Source: an uncultured bacterium (lineage in GTDB: Bacteria; Verrucomicrobiota; Lentisphaeria; Victivallales; Victivallaceae). Taken from it: a DNA stretch of 10,766 bases. The position numbers were made by a program, and so were the translations under genes. Position 1 is the first letter of the stretch, and every line of letters begins with the position of its first letter. Below, in pieces: positions 1 through 7,070 of the stretch. The notes beneath the pieces were generated by a model. It had not been told where the DNA came from and made no database searches. It saw only the letters and a program-made list of their open reading frames with translations. The stretch spans positions 1 through 10,766 of the forward strand of contig CASECL010000154.1 of NCBI GenBank assembly GCA_949286445.1, written 5' to 3'.

Positions 1-1
1 A

Positions 2-2650
2 ACAGAAAAACTGGAAGCTCTTTTTCACGACATCGGCCCGGAAACGGAAAAAATCCGGCTGGATTACCATGATGTGGCGGTGCGGATGGCGGAGAAAGGA
101 TATTTCAAAGCAATTTACGACTGGCATAACAACCGGAAAATGACCTTCGGATGCGATCATGGCGGCCGGGGACAGGATGTGACGGAGTTCGGAGATTATT
201 TCCGGACTATGAAGTGGAATACCGCCCCCGGCAACGATCAGCCGCATCTGGAATCAAATATCATCAAAAATAAAGTAAACAGTTCCATCGCCCATCTTTA
301 CCGCCGCAAAAGGGTGTGGCTGGAGGGGTTTTATTCCAGTAACTGGGGGACTTCGGCGGCGCAGGTGGCGGATGCAATATTCCGCAATTTTGCCATGGGG
401 CACAACCTGCTGTCATTGCATGGTCTTTATTACTCCACCGGCGGCGGTTACTGGGAATGGGCACCCCCCTGCAATCACTTTCATCAGCCCTATTGGAATG
501 AAATGCCCCATTTGCTCAAAATGAGTGAACGGCTGAGTTTTCTGCTTTCCCGCGGCGTTCATGTCTGTGACGGGGCGGTGATTTATCCGGTGGCGGATGT
601 GGAGGCGGATGCCGGACACGGCAAAATGGCGGTTGAACGGGCTTTTGCCGCGGGACGGAAACTGTATGAAAACGGCATTGATTTTGATTTTATGGATTTT
701 GAAAGTCTGGAACGCGCCGTTATCCGGAAGGAGGAGGAAAATACACTTCTTTGCGTATCCGGAGAAAAATACCGTTTTATTGTGCTTCCCGGCATGCGTG
801 CCGTCCGCTGGGGAATGTTTAAAAAACTCTGCCGTTTTGCGGCGGCGGGCGGACTGGTTCTGGTCATGGATGAATATCCTGCCGCTTCCGACCGGGCGGG
901 GCGGGATGATGCGCTTTTAAATAAAATGGTGGATGAATTGCGGGGTATGTCGGTGTTGTTTCAGGGAAGTGATGCCCCGGGAAAAATCGTAAATTACCTG
1001 CGTTCCACTCTGACGCCTGATTTTCAGGCTGATGCGGAGAAACCATTTATTCTGCACCGGAGAATTGGAAAAAATCAGCTGTATATGGTTTATCAGGTTC
1101 CGGAGGGATGCCGTTGTTTCTTCCGGGTGGAAAACTTTTCCCGGCTGCTTGTCCTTGATCCCTGGAGCGGCAGGGCCGCGGAATTGCCGGAAAAATACTG
1201 GAAAAGGGTTCCCGGCGGAGTGGAATGCAAATTCCCGCTGGAAAAAACTGAAGCAGGATTATTTTTGTTTGCCGGAAACAAAAATTTCAATTCCGGCGCG
1301 TTAGAGGATTTTTTCCGGCTGTTTCCCCCGGAAAACCGCGGCGGAAAGGGTGAACGCACCATTTGCTTTACCGGGGAATGGGAGAGCAGGATTATTCCGG
1401 TTCTGGACAATCGTTACGGAGATTTTTCGCTCCCCGGCGGCGGCATGGTCGTTCCGGAAGTGCGGGGTGCAAAGTGCCTGATGGCGGACAATATTGAGGA
1501 AGCATTGGCGGCTGAGGTGGAGAAAAAAGGCGGATACGTTTATTTCGGTTTTGCTCCGCAGTATTTTTCTGCGCCGGACTCCATTATGCCGGAGGACGCC
1601 GCATCGGCAATGACAGCACCGGCGGCGGGATTTGAACGGCGGGATTTTTCCTGGCGTTACGGCGTTTTTGACGATGCCGGGCCGCAGGGAAGTTACCACG
1701 GGCTGAAAGGAAAAATCAGCGATGACTTCATAACACTCGGTGAAAAACACATTACCATGTGCGGTTCGTCCAGTGAATATACCGGAGAGGGAGGTTATTA
1801 TGTTTTCAGCTTTATCCGTTCAGACTGTGATGAAATGGTGCCGTGGCGGTCGGGGAAATTAACCCCGCGCAAGATTTATCTTAATTCAGTTCCGGTCACC
1901 GGCAATGAACTGCCGCTGAAAAAGGGTTTGAACCGTATTCTGCTTTGTTATTCATCTGCCGGGCGGACATTTTTTGTGGCGGAAAGGAAAAATGACTTTG
2001 TCCAGAAGACTCCGCTGGCCATGAGTTTTTACCGGAATGAAGCGGTAATCGGTTTTGACGCGCTCCCGGATAAAGTTGGAAAACTGGCGGTTTTTGAGTT
2101 TCTCTCTCCTCCGGGAATGGAGAAAATGATTTTACCTTCCGGCGGCGGCGAAGTTGTTGCCGCCTATTGCGACGGGGCGGCAATGAAACTGGAAAAACAG
2201 GCATTTATTCCGATGGAAAAGTCACTGCGCCCGGCAAAAATACGTTTAGTTATCCGGCAGAAGCCTGGTGCATATCTGGGGGGTGCATTGACCGGAGCGA
2301 TCCGGTTTGAACTGGGGGATGGACTGCTTTCTGCCGGAGACTGGTCGAGAATTGACGGACTGCGTTTTTATTCCGGGGGTATTTCCTGCCGGAAGCGTTT
2401 CCGCCGGGAAAAAGGAGAAAAAAATCTGCTTCTGGAGCTGAATTTACTCAATACTTCGGCGGAGGTGAAAATTGACGGCAAAAGGGCCGGTTTTCTGATT
2501 TCACCGCCCTGCCGGATGAATTTGGCAGACTTTGTGCCGGAAAACAGTGAATTTGAGTTGGAAATAATTTTCCACAACACTCTGGCCAATCACCTTATTA
2601 CCGTGCCGACCTGTTTCCGCGGGGAAACATCTTATGGCTGTATAGGTTAA
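2..2650 (+). CDS. GH106-like glycoside hydrolase (alpha-L-rhamnosidase type), 5'-truncated
   Basis: The reading frame is open from base 2, so this is the 3' part of a longer gene; 882 residues are visible. The GTG at 74 and nearby ATGs are internal, since family-like sequence (FHDIGPETEKIRLDYHDVAV) precedes them. Visible residues about 25-180 look like the catalytic barrel of GH106-type enzymes: YFKAIYDWH, GDYFRTMKW, PGNDQP, then RVWLEGFYSSNWG (Glu108 of the visible part, a candidate catalytic or metal-site residue) and GHNLLSLHGLYYS. Next comes a segment typical of these enzymes (YRFIVLPGMRAVRW, AAGGLVLV, about 255-305). The C-terminus is beta-sandwich-like and ends with a sugar-binding-like domain (EVKIDGKRAGFLISPPCRMN, FHNTLANH). 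GH106 enzymes release alpha-L-rhamnose from plant polysaccharides; the substrate here is inferred only. Roughly 200-300 N-terminal residues, including any signal peptide, are probably missing. Convergent with ppdK and followed by a strong terminator. Confidence 0.72.
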   Translation, partial: TEKLEALFHDIGPETEKIRLDYHDVAVRMAEKGYFKAIYDWHNNRKMTFGCDHGGRGQDVTEFGDYFRTMKWNTAPGNDQPHLESNIIKNKVNSSIAHLYRRKRVWLEGFYSSNWGTSAAQVADAIFRNFAMGHNLLSLHGLYYSTGGGYWEWAPPCNHFHQPYWNEMPHLLKMSERLSFLLSRGVHVCDGAVIYPVADVEADAGHGKMAVERAFAAGRKLYENGIDFDFMDFESLERAVIRKEEENTLLCVSGEKYRFIVLPGMRAVRWGMFKKLCRFAAAGGLVLVMDEYPAASDRAGRDDALLNKMVDELRGMSVLFQGSDAPGKIVNYLRSTLTPDFQADAEKPFILHRRIGKNQLYMVYQVPEGCRCFFRVENFSRLLVLDPWSGRAAELPEKYWKRVPGGVECKFPLEKTEAGLFLFAGNKNFNSGALEDFFRLFPPENRGGKGERTICFTGEWESRIIPVLDNRYGDFSLPGGGMVVPEVRGAKCLMADNIEEALAAEVEKKGGYVYFGFAPQYFSAPDSIMPEDAASAMTAPAAGFERRDFSWRYGVFDDAGPQGSYHGLKGKISDDFITLGEKHITMCGSSSEYTGEGGYYVFSFIRSDCDEMVPWRSGKLTPRKIYLNSVPVTGNELPLKKGLNRILLCYSSAGRTFFVAERKNDFVQKTPLAMSFYRNEAVIGFDALPDKVGKLAVFEFLSPPGMEKMILPSGGGEVVAAYCDGAAMKLEKQAFIPMEKSLRPAKIRLVIRQKPGAYLGGALTGAIRFELGDGLLSAGDWSRIDGLRFYSGGISCRKRFRREKGEKNLLLELNLLNTSAEVKIDGKRAGFLISPPCRMNLADFVPENSEFELEIIFHNTLANHLITVPTCFRGETSYGCIG

Positions 2651-2715
2651 AACAATTTTGCCGGCCGTCATCTGCGGTGACAGCGGCCGACTGATGACCG
2701 GTAAAAACTGCACAG

Positions 2716-2760
2716 CTGCGCGCGGGAAATGCGATGTTTTCCCGGCGCAGTTTTTATTTT
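2716..2760 (+). terminator. Rho-independent terminator of the glycosidase gene, possibly bidirectional
   Basis: The arms 2716-2729 (CTGCGCGCGGGAAA) and 2738-2750 (TTTCCCGGCGCAG) form a 13-bp stem with one bulged G and an 8-nt loop, followed at once by TTTTTATTTT. It lies 65 nt after the glycosidase stop. An outer 10-bp inverted repeat, TAAAAACTGC (2702-2711) and GCAGTTTTTA (2747-2756), also gives a U-run when read on the minus strand, so the element could stop read-through from ppdK as well. Confidence 0.88.
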
Positions 2761-2849
2761 ATATTTTTTATTTTATATTGGCTGATTACGAAACTTTCAT
2801 TTATGGCGTTCATTGCTCCAATTTGTTAAATTGAAGCAATGTTACCCCG

Positions 2850-2909
2850 AAAAGGTTTGGAAAAAGAAGAGCGCGGGAAGGAAAGAACCTTTCCTTAAAA
2901 GGTTTTTCC
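2850..2909. repeat. Compound inverted/direct repeat downstream of ppdK
   Basis: Nested inverted repeats are visible. An inner perfect 8-bp stem AAGGAAAG (2878-2885) and CTTTCCTT (2889-2896) has an AAC loop. An outer 7-bp pair GGAAAAA (2859-2865) and TTTTTCC (2903-2909) surrounds it. AAAAGGTTT occurs as a direct repeat at 2850-2858 and 2897-2905, and its partial complement AACCTTT sits at 2886-2892, so alternative foldings are possible. No U-run follows the stems, so this is not a clear terminator. It could be a dispersed extragenic palindrome or a 3'-end stability element of the ppdK mRNA. Confidence 0.5.
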
Positions 2910-2926
2910 GTCTCGCACCCTATTTT

Positions 2927-2946
2927 AAAAAAGCTGTATTACAGCT
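2927..2946 (-). terminator. Possible short terminator at the end of ppdK
   Basis: On the minus strand the ppdK stop codon runs directly into AGCTG-TAATA-CAGCT followed by six T residues (2932-2927). The stem is only 5 bp (7 bp if a 1-nt loop is allowed), so it would be weak. The repeat at 2850-2909 and the bidirectional terminator further on may provide the actual stop. Confidence 0.4.
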
Positions 2947-5738
2947 TATTTATTTTTAATTGCCGCCTGGGCTGCAGCCAGACGGGCGATCGGCACCCGG
3001 TAGGGGCTGCAGGAAACGTAGTTCAAGCCGGTCTGGTGGCAGAATTCCACGGAGTGGGGTTCACCGCCGTGTTCGCCGCAGATACCGAGTTTGAGGTTTT
3101 CCTTTACTCCGCGTCCCAAGTGGGCGGCGATGCGGATAAATTCGCCGACGCCGTCGCGGTCAAGCACCTGGAATGGATCATATTCATATATGCCTTTTTT
3201 GACATAGTCGCCGAGATATTTTCCGGCATCATCCCGGGAAAATCCGCATCCCATCTGCGTTAAATCATTGGTGCCGAATGAGAAGAAGTCTGCTTCCATG
3301 GCGATTTTATCCGCGGTGACCGCGGCACGGGGTACTTCAATCATGGTGCCGACTTTTATATCCAGTTTGACGGAACGCTCTGCTTCCACTTCAGAAACCA
3401 CGCGCATAACGATCTCTTTCTGAAGTTTGAGTTCTTTGGCATTGCCTACCAGGGGAATCATGATTTCCGGTTTTGATCCCGGCACTTCGCAGGCGGCTTC
3501 CGCCACTGCCCGGGCCTGCATTGCGGTAACTTCCGGATAAGTTATTCCCAGACGGCAGCCGCGGTGTCCCAGCATCGGGTTGAATTCATGCAGTGAATCC
3601 ACCAGAACTTTGACCCGTTCCGGAGAAATGGACAATTCCTGAGCCATTTCCTGCTGGCCTTTGGCATCCTGAGGCAGGAATTCATGCAGCGGCGGATCCA
3701 GGAAACGAACCGTGCAGGGGCGTCCCTCCAACGCTCTGAAAATATCAGCAAAATCTCCCCGCTGGAGCGGGAGAAGTGTCGCCAGAGCCTGTTCATACTG
3801 TTTTACGGCACGGAGTTCCTCTTCATGTCCGGCCAGACTCTTCTTCAGTACTTCCAGTGAATCGGTATTGGCGGCGTTTTTAAGTTTCTTCACCGTTTCC
3901 GCCACCAGAATCAGACGGCGGAATGCAACAATGCGGCTGCCTTCAAAGAACATGTGTTCAGTACGGCACAAGCCGACTCCTTCTGCACCGAATTTAACCG
4001 CCACTGCAGTATCCCGCGGGGTATCGGCATTGGTGCGTACCGAGAGTCTGCGGTATTTATCCGCCAGGTTCATGATGTCGCCGAAGGGCCCGGTCAATTC
4101 CGGGTCTATGGTTGCCACTTCACCCAGGTAAACTTCTCCGGTGGAACCGTTCAGGCTGATAAATTCACCCTCTTTGACTGTAATATCACCCACCCGGAAA
4201 AGTTTTTTGGCGTAATCAATTTCCACATCTCCGCATCCGGCGACACAGCATGCTCCCATGCCCCGTGCCACCACCGCAGCGTGGCTGGTCATGCCGCCGC
4301 GGGTAGTGAGAATACCTTTGGCTGCGTGCATACCGCCCATGTCTTCCGGGCTGGTTTCAATACGGCAGAGAATAACCGGTTTTCCGGCGTTGTCCCAGCG
4401 TTCGGCATCTTCCGCGGAGAATACCACCATTCCGGTAGCCGCCCCCGGGGAGGCCGGCAGCCCCACACAGAGACGGTGGGCTTTCTTTTCCGCTTTCTTG
4501 TCAAAAACCCGGTGCAGCAGCTGATCCAGCTGTGACGGTTCCACCCGCATTACGGCTTCTTCTTCTGAAATCAGGCCCTCTTTTACCAGATCCATGGCGA
4601 TCTTTACCGCCGCGGCGGCGGTACGTTTGCCGTTGCGGGTCTGGAGCATGAAAAGTGTGCCGTTTTCGATAGTGAATTCCAGATCCTGCATATCCCGGTA
4701 ATGCTGTTCCAATTTCACCCGGATGGCGTCAAGTTCGGCAAAACACTTGGGCATGGCTTCTTCCAGCGAGGGGTATTTTGCTTTGCGTTCTTCCTCGCTT
4801 ATACCCTGTGAAGCCGCCCATTTCCGTGAACCGGCCAAAGTGATCTGCTGGGGGGTGCGGATACCGGCAACCACGTCTTCACCCTGGGCATTGATAAGGA
4901 ATTCACCGTAGAAAAATTCATTTGCTCCGGTAGAGGGGTCGCGGGTAAACGCCACGCCGGTTGCGCTGTTGTCGCCGGAGTTTCCGAACACCATTGATTG
5001 AACGTTCACCGCTGTACCCAGCAATCCGCGGATATCGTTGATCTGGCGGTAACGCTGAGCCCGGGGATTATCCCAGGAGTCGAATACCGCCTGAATTGCC
5101 CGGTAAAGCTGAACTTCCGGATCAGCAGGGAAATCTTCTCCGGTGGCTTTTTTGACGATATTTTTGTATTCCTCAATCAGTTCTGCCAGACTGTCGGCGG
5201 ATAATTCGGTGTCAAGTTTTACATTGCAGCTGGCCTTTTTGGCTGCCAGGGCGTGTTCAAAATCGTCGAAATTCACCCCGAGAACCACATCGGAAAACAT
5301 CTGGATAAATCTCCGGTAGGAGTCCAGCACAAAACGCCGGTTTCCGGTCAATGCGATCATTGCTTCGACGGTTTCCGTGTTCAATCCCAGATTGAGAATG
5401 GTGTCCATCATGCCCGGCATGGATGCCGCCGCGCCGGAACGCACTGATACCAGCAGCGGTTTGGGGCCTTTGCCGAAGGTCTTCCCGGTAACACTCTCAA
5501 GTTTGCGCAAAGCCTCTTCCACCGGGGCTGAAATCATGGCAAACAATGCGTCTTTGCCCACTTTGCCATACTCGGCGCAACACTCGGTGGTGATGGTAAA
5601 TCCCGGCGGTACCGGCAATCCCAGATCCGCCATATCTGCCAGGTTTGCGCCTTTGCCTCCCAGAATATCACGCATATTTCCCTTGCCCTCAGAGGCACCG
5701 CCGCCAAAGAAATATACGTACTTTTTGTCTTGATTCAT
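2946..5738 (-). CDS. ppdK: Pyruvate, phosphate dikinase
   Basis: Cytoplasmic enzyme interconverting pyruvate + ATP + Pi and PEP + AMP + PPi; in anaerobes it often runs towards pyruvate and ATP. The 930 residues show the full domain order. The N-terminal ATP-grasp domain opens with KYVYFFGGG and GGKGANLADM, with PVPPGFTITTECC after it. The swivelling domain carries the phospho-carrier His486 in GGMTSHAAVVARGMG; the nearby Thr484 matches the residue that PPDK regulatory proteins phosphorylate in other organisms. The C-terminal TIM barrel has MLGHRGCRLG, FGTNDLTQM and LGICGEHGGEP with catalytic Cys887. The protein is longer than the classical form of about 874 residues, in part because of a helical insert near residues 615-648. 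The ATG start fits the family N-terminus; its Shine-Dalgarno GGAG lies 12 nt upstream, slightly far, inside a purine tract. It stands apart from its neighbours, with 349 bp upstream, so it probably has its own promoter. Confidence 0.97.
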   Translation of the reverse strand: MNQDKKYVYFFGGGASEGKGNMRDILGGKGANLADMADLGLPVPPGFTITTECCAEYGKVGKDALFAMISAPVEEALRKLESVTGKTFGKGPKPLLVSVRSGAAASMPGMMDTILNLGLNTETVEAMIALTGNRRFVLDSYRRFIQMFSDVVLGVNFDDFEHALAAKKASCNVKLDTELSADSLAELIEEYKNIVKKATGEDFPADPEVQLYRAIQAVFDSWDNPRAQRYRQINDIRGLLGTAVNVQSMVFGNSGDNSATGVAFTRDPSTGANEFFYGEFLINAQGEDVVAGIRTPQQITLAGSRKWAASQGISEEERKAKYPSLEEAMPKCFAELDAIRVKLEQHYRDMQDLEFTIENGTLFMLQTRNGKRTAAAAVKIAMDLVKEGLISEEEAVMRVEPSQLDQLLHRVFDKKAEKKAHRLCVGLPASPGAATGMVVFSAEDAERWDNAGKPVILCRIETSPEDMGGMHAAKGILTTRGGMTSHAAVVARGMGACCVAGCGDVEIDYAKKLFRVGDITVKEGEFISLNGSTGEVYLGEVATIDPELTGPFGDIMNLADKYRRLSVRTNADTPRDTAVAVKFGAEGVGLCRTEHMFFEGSRIVAFRRLILVAETVKKLKNAANTDSLEVLKKSLAGHEEELRAVKQYEQALATLLPLQRGDFADIFRALEGRPCTVRFLDPPLHEFLPQDAKGQQEMAQELSISPERVKVLVDSLHEFNPMLGHRGCRLGITYPEVTAMQARAVAEAACEVPGSKPEIMIPLVGNAKELKLQKEIVMRVVSEVEAERSVKLDIKVGTMIEVPRAAVTADKIAMEADFFSFGTNDLTQMGCGFSRDDAGKYLGDYVKKGIYEYDPFQVLDRDGVGEFIRIAAHLGRGVKENLKLGICGEHGGEPHSVEFCHQTGLNYVSCSPYRVPIARLAAAQAAIKNK

Positions 5739-5748
5739 AACGTTCAGA

Positions 5749-5781
5749 TTCTCCTTTTTCTTTCTTCTTTTTCTCTTTTTT
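5749..5781 (-). promoter_or_regulatory. Purine tract with Shine-Dalgarno of ppdK
   Basis: On the minus strand 33 consecutive purines, mostly A, precede ppdK and end in AAAAAGGAGAA. The GGAG core (5754-5751) is 12 nt from the ATG. A shorter 18-nt purine tract (6512-6495) with the same AGAAAAAGGA end precedes lipoprotein 1. A-rich unstructured leaders of this kind often help ribosome loading; that role is inference here. Confidence 0.55.
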
Positions 5782-5864
5782 GCCGCTTTACTGCTGCTTA
5801 ACTACCCGGCGCATAACGAATTACGCCGCGAAAAAATCTGTTTTATCCCATGGTTTTTTTTTCA

Positions 5865-5939
5865 GGCAGCCGGAACTGTTTTACATATCTTCCGGCACTG
5901 CCGCTGCTGTTGAAAATAAAACTGTCATACCGCCGGAAG
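5865..5939 (-). repeat. Overlapping inverted repeats in the ppdK upstream region
   Basis: Read on the minus strand, three segments occur in order: A CTTCCGGC (5939-5932), B GGCAGTGCCGGAAG (5902-5889) and C TTCCGGCTGCC (5875-5865). B can pair with A (8 bp, 35-nt loop) or with C (11 bp, 2-nt bulge, 14-nt loop), but not with both. Segment C is followed by an A-run rather than a U-run, so B:C is not a normal terminator. It could be a leader switch or a protein-binding palindrome. CCGG-rich words are common in this genome, so chance is a real alternative. Confidence 0.4.
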
Positions 5940-6024
5940 TTTTCAGGATTGCTTAAATTACAACTTTATTTTTTATCCGGCGCATTCTGTCTTCTGTTTA
6001 ACAGGACGATACCATCGGAATTTA

Positions 6025-6050
6025 CAGATAAATATCAGATAAATATCAGA
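6025..6050. repeat. 11-bp tandem repeat, 2.4 copies
   Basis: CAGATAAATAT occurs at 6025-6035 and again, identical, at 6036-6046, followed by a partial third copy CAGA. The period of 11 bp is close to one helical turn, which would place repeated sites on one DNA face. It lies 37 bp beyond the stop codon of lipoprotein 1 and about 290 bp upstream of ppdK. Confidence 0.6.
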
Positions 6051-6087
6051 AAATTCTCAATTACGGTTATGTGATTATCCGGTGATC

Positions 6088-6486
6088 TTATTGGAAAGTT
6101 TTGAATGCTTTGATAATATCATCTTTGCGGGGATTTTTCTCTGCGTCAATCAGAACAAAAGAGCCGCTTACGATCGCAACATACTTTGCGCCCAGAAAAT
6201 AAACTGCGCCCTCATCCTTGATCTTTTCCAGTCTTTCCCGCTGCACCTTGGCGTTTTTGTCAAATTTATATACGCCGAGATCCTTTCCTGCGATGCGCAG
6301 AATAACACCTTCGGTCGCCTTCAGCGGCCCGGGAACTGCCGGCTGCATGTATTCCACCGGAACCCCGTTTGCTACCAGATGGCTGGCAAAATCACGCGAT
6401 GAACGATAATTGTTTTCCACCGTGGTGCAGGAGAATAAAAATAAACTTAATGCGCAGGAAAACAAGGAAATAAAGCTTTTCATCAT
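6088..6486 (-). CDS. Small predicted lipoprotein (lipoprotein 1)
   Basis: A 132-residue protein with a lipoprotein signal peptide: two Met, one Lys, a hydrophobic stretch (residues 5-19) and the lipobox LFSC with Cys20 as the likely lipidated residue. The mature part of about 112 residues is soluble-looking and mixed alpha/beta (EGVILRIAGKDLGVYKF, GAKYVAIVSGSFVLIDAEKN) and ends in a Lys/Phe-rich helix. I do not recognise the family. The start is the first of two adjacent ATGs because a Shine-Dalgarno AAGGAA lies 8 nt upstream; starting at the second ATG would remove one residue. It is 93 bp downstream of lipoprotein 2 in the same direction, with no clear terminator between them, so cotranscription is possible. 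Expected location is a membrane surface facing the periplasm. Confidence 0.8.
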   Translation of the reverse strand: MMKSFISLFSCALSLFLFSCTTVENNYRSSRDFASHLVANGVPVEYMQPAVPGPLKATEGVILRIAGKDLGVYKFDKNAKVQRERLEKIKDEGAVYFLGAKYVAIVSGSFVLIDAEKNPRKDDIIKAFKTFQ

Positions 6487-6579
6487 TTGTAAAATTCCTT
6501 TTTCTTTTTTCTGTTTTGAACCGCTTGCCGCCGGACCTGCTGAAATTCATTATTCACAGGAAAATATTCTGCCGCAGTT

Positions 6580-7044
6580 TCACCTGGTTTTTATCAGACG
6601 CCCCGGAGCGTCTCCATCGGTCTGGATTTTTTCCACATTGCGTTTGGCTTTGTCGCTGAGCATACCGGAGTAATCCATCACCGCCGGATTTTTCTCCACG
6701 GAAATCAGGTGCATGCGTTCACGGCCGCTCCGGATGACACCGTCGTAAAGCATACCCACTTCACGGGTCCGGGTGTGCCAGGTGATGGTTAAAACGCCGC
6801 ACTTATCTCCATAGTAAGTCATATTTATTTCCGGCGGACGATTGGCGATAATATCAACTTCTCCGGCACGGAGCAGACTTTTCTTGCCGCGGGTCAGGGT
6901 TTTCACCGTATAATTTACCATGAACTCCTTGTCCGACTCAGTAAGTTCGTAACAGCTTTTGCCATCTTTGGTTGTCCCGGTGCGGCAGGAGCAGGCCAGT
7001 AAAGTCAGACCAATCACCGCAGTAAACAAAAAAATCCTTTTCAT
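6580..7044 (-). CDS. Small predicted lipoprotein (lipoprotein 2)
   Basis: A 154-residue protein beginning MKRIFLF, with hydrophobic residues 4-17 and a textbook lipobox LLAC, so Cys18 should be lipidated. The mature part has Cys20, Cys31 and Cys82; a disulfide between the latter two is possible. The central part looks beta-rich (EVDIIANRPPEINMTYYGDK, GVLTITWHTRTREVGMLYDG) and the C-terminus is a charged helix and tail. I do not recognise the family. ATG 7044 is preferred over an in-frame GTG immediately before it, because the Shine-Dalgarno AGGAG (7056-7052) is 7 nt from the ATG but only 4 nt from the GTG. The gene starts 26 nt after the hydF stop, so it is probably the next gene of that operon. 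Confidence 0.82.
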   Translation of the reverse strand: MKRIFLFTAVIGLTLLACSCRTGTTKDGKSCYELTESDKEFMVNYTVKTLTRGKKSLLRAGEVDIIANRPPEINMTYYGDKCGVLTITWHTRTREVGMLYDGVIRSGRERMHLISVEKNPAVMDYSGMLSDKAKRNVEKIQTDGDAPGRLIKTR

Positions 7045-7051
7045 CACAAAT

Positions 7052-7056
7052 CTCCT
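7052..7056 (-). promoter_or_regulatory. Ribosome binding site deciding the lipoprotein 2 start
   Basis: AGGAG on the minus strand is followed by ATTTGTG and then ATG. The 7-nt spacing selects the ATG at 7044 over the overlapping GTG at 7047. Confidence 0.7.
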
Positions 7057-7070
7057 GAAATTCAGTTCCG

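Larger units (their letters stand above)
2651..2945. other. Convergent intergenic region between the glycosidase and ppdK
   Basis: No gene is seen here. Going rightwards, it holds an imperfect GC-rich hairpin just after the stop codon (GGCCGTCA at 2663-2670 against TGAC-AGC-GGCC at 2678-2688). It then holds the strong terminator at 2716-2760, an AT-rich stretch at 2751-2835, a compound inverted repeat at 2850-2909, and a small hairpin at the end of ppdK. No promoter is expected in a tail-to-tail region and none was recognised. Confidence 0.7.
5739..6087. other. Intergenic region upstream of ppdK
   Basis: The 349 bp hold no convincing gene: the short frames on either strand lack a ribosome binding site and protein-like composition. 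They must contain the ppdK promoter unless ppdK is read from the lipoprotein transcript. I could not pick a -35/-10 pair with acceptable spacing. Visible structures are the purine tract next to ppdK, overlapping inverted repeats at 5865-5939, and an 11-bp tandem repeat at 6025-6050. No clear intrinsic terminator for the lipoprotein 1 transcript is seen. Confidence 0.6.

Noticed and set aside
74..76. GTG as the start of the glycosidase
   Set aside because: The frame is open to base 2 with family-like sequence before it; the true start is outside the window.
1301..1750. 149-codon frame on the minus strand within the glycosidase gene
   Set aside because: It is antisense to a continuous conserved coding frame, is rich in Arg/Pro/Cys as GC-rich shadows are, and has no Shine-Dalgarno.
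3954..4535. 193-codon frame on the + strand within ppdK
   Set aside because: It lies opposite the conserved swivelling-domain region of ppdK, has no ribosome binding site, and its composition is that of a shadow frame.
5850..6074. 74-codon frame on the + strand upstream of ppdK
   Set aside because: No Shine-Dalgarno, it begins next to a T-run, and its low-complexity composition does not look like a protein.
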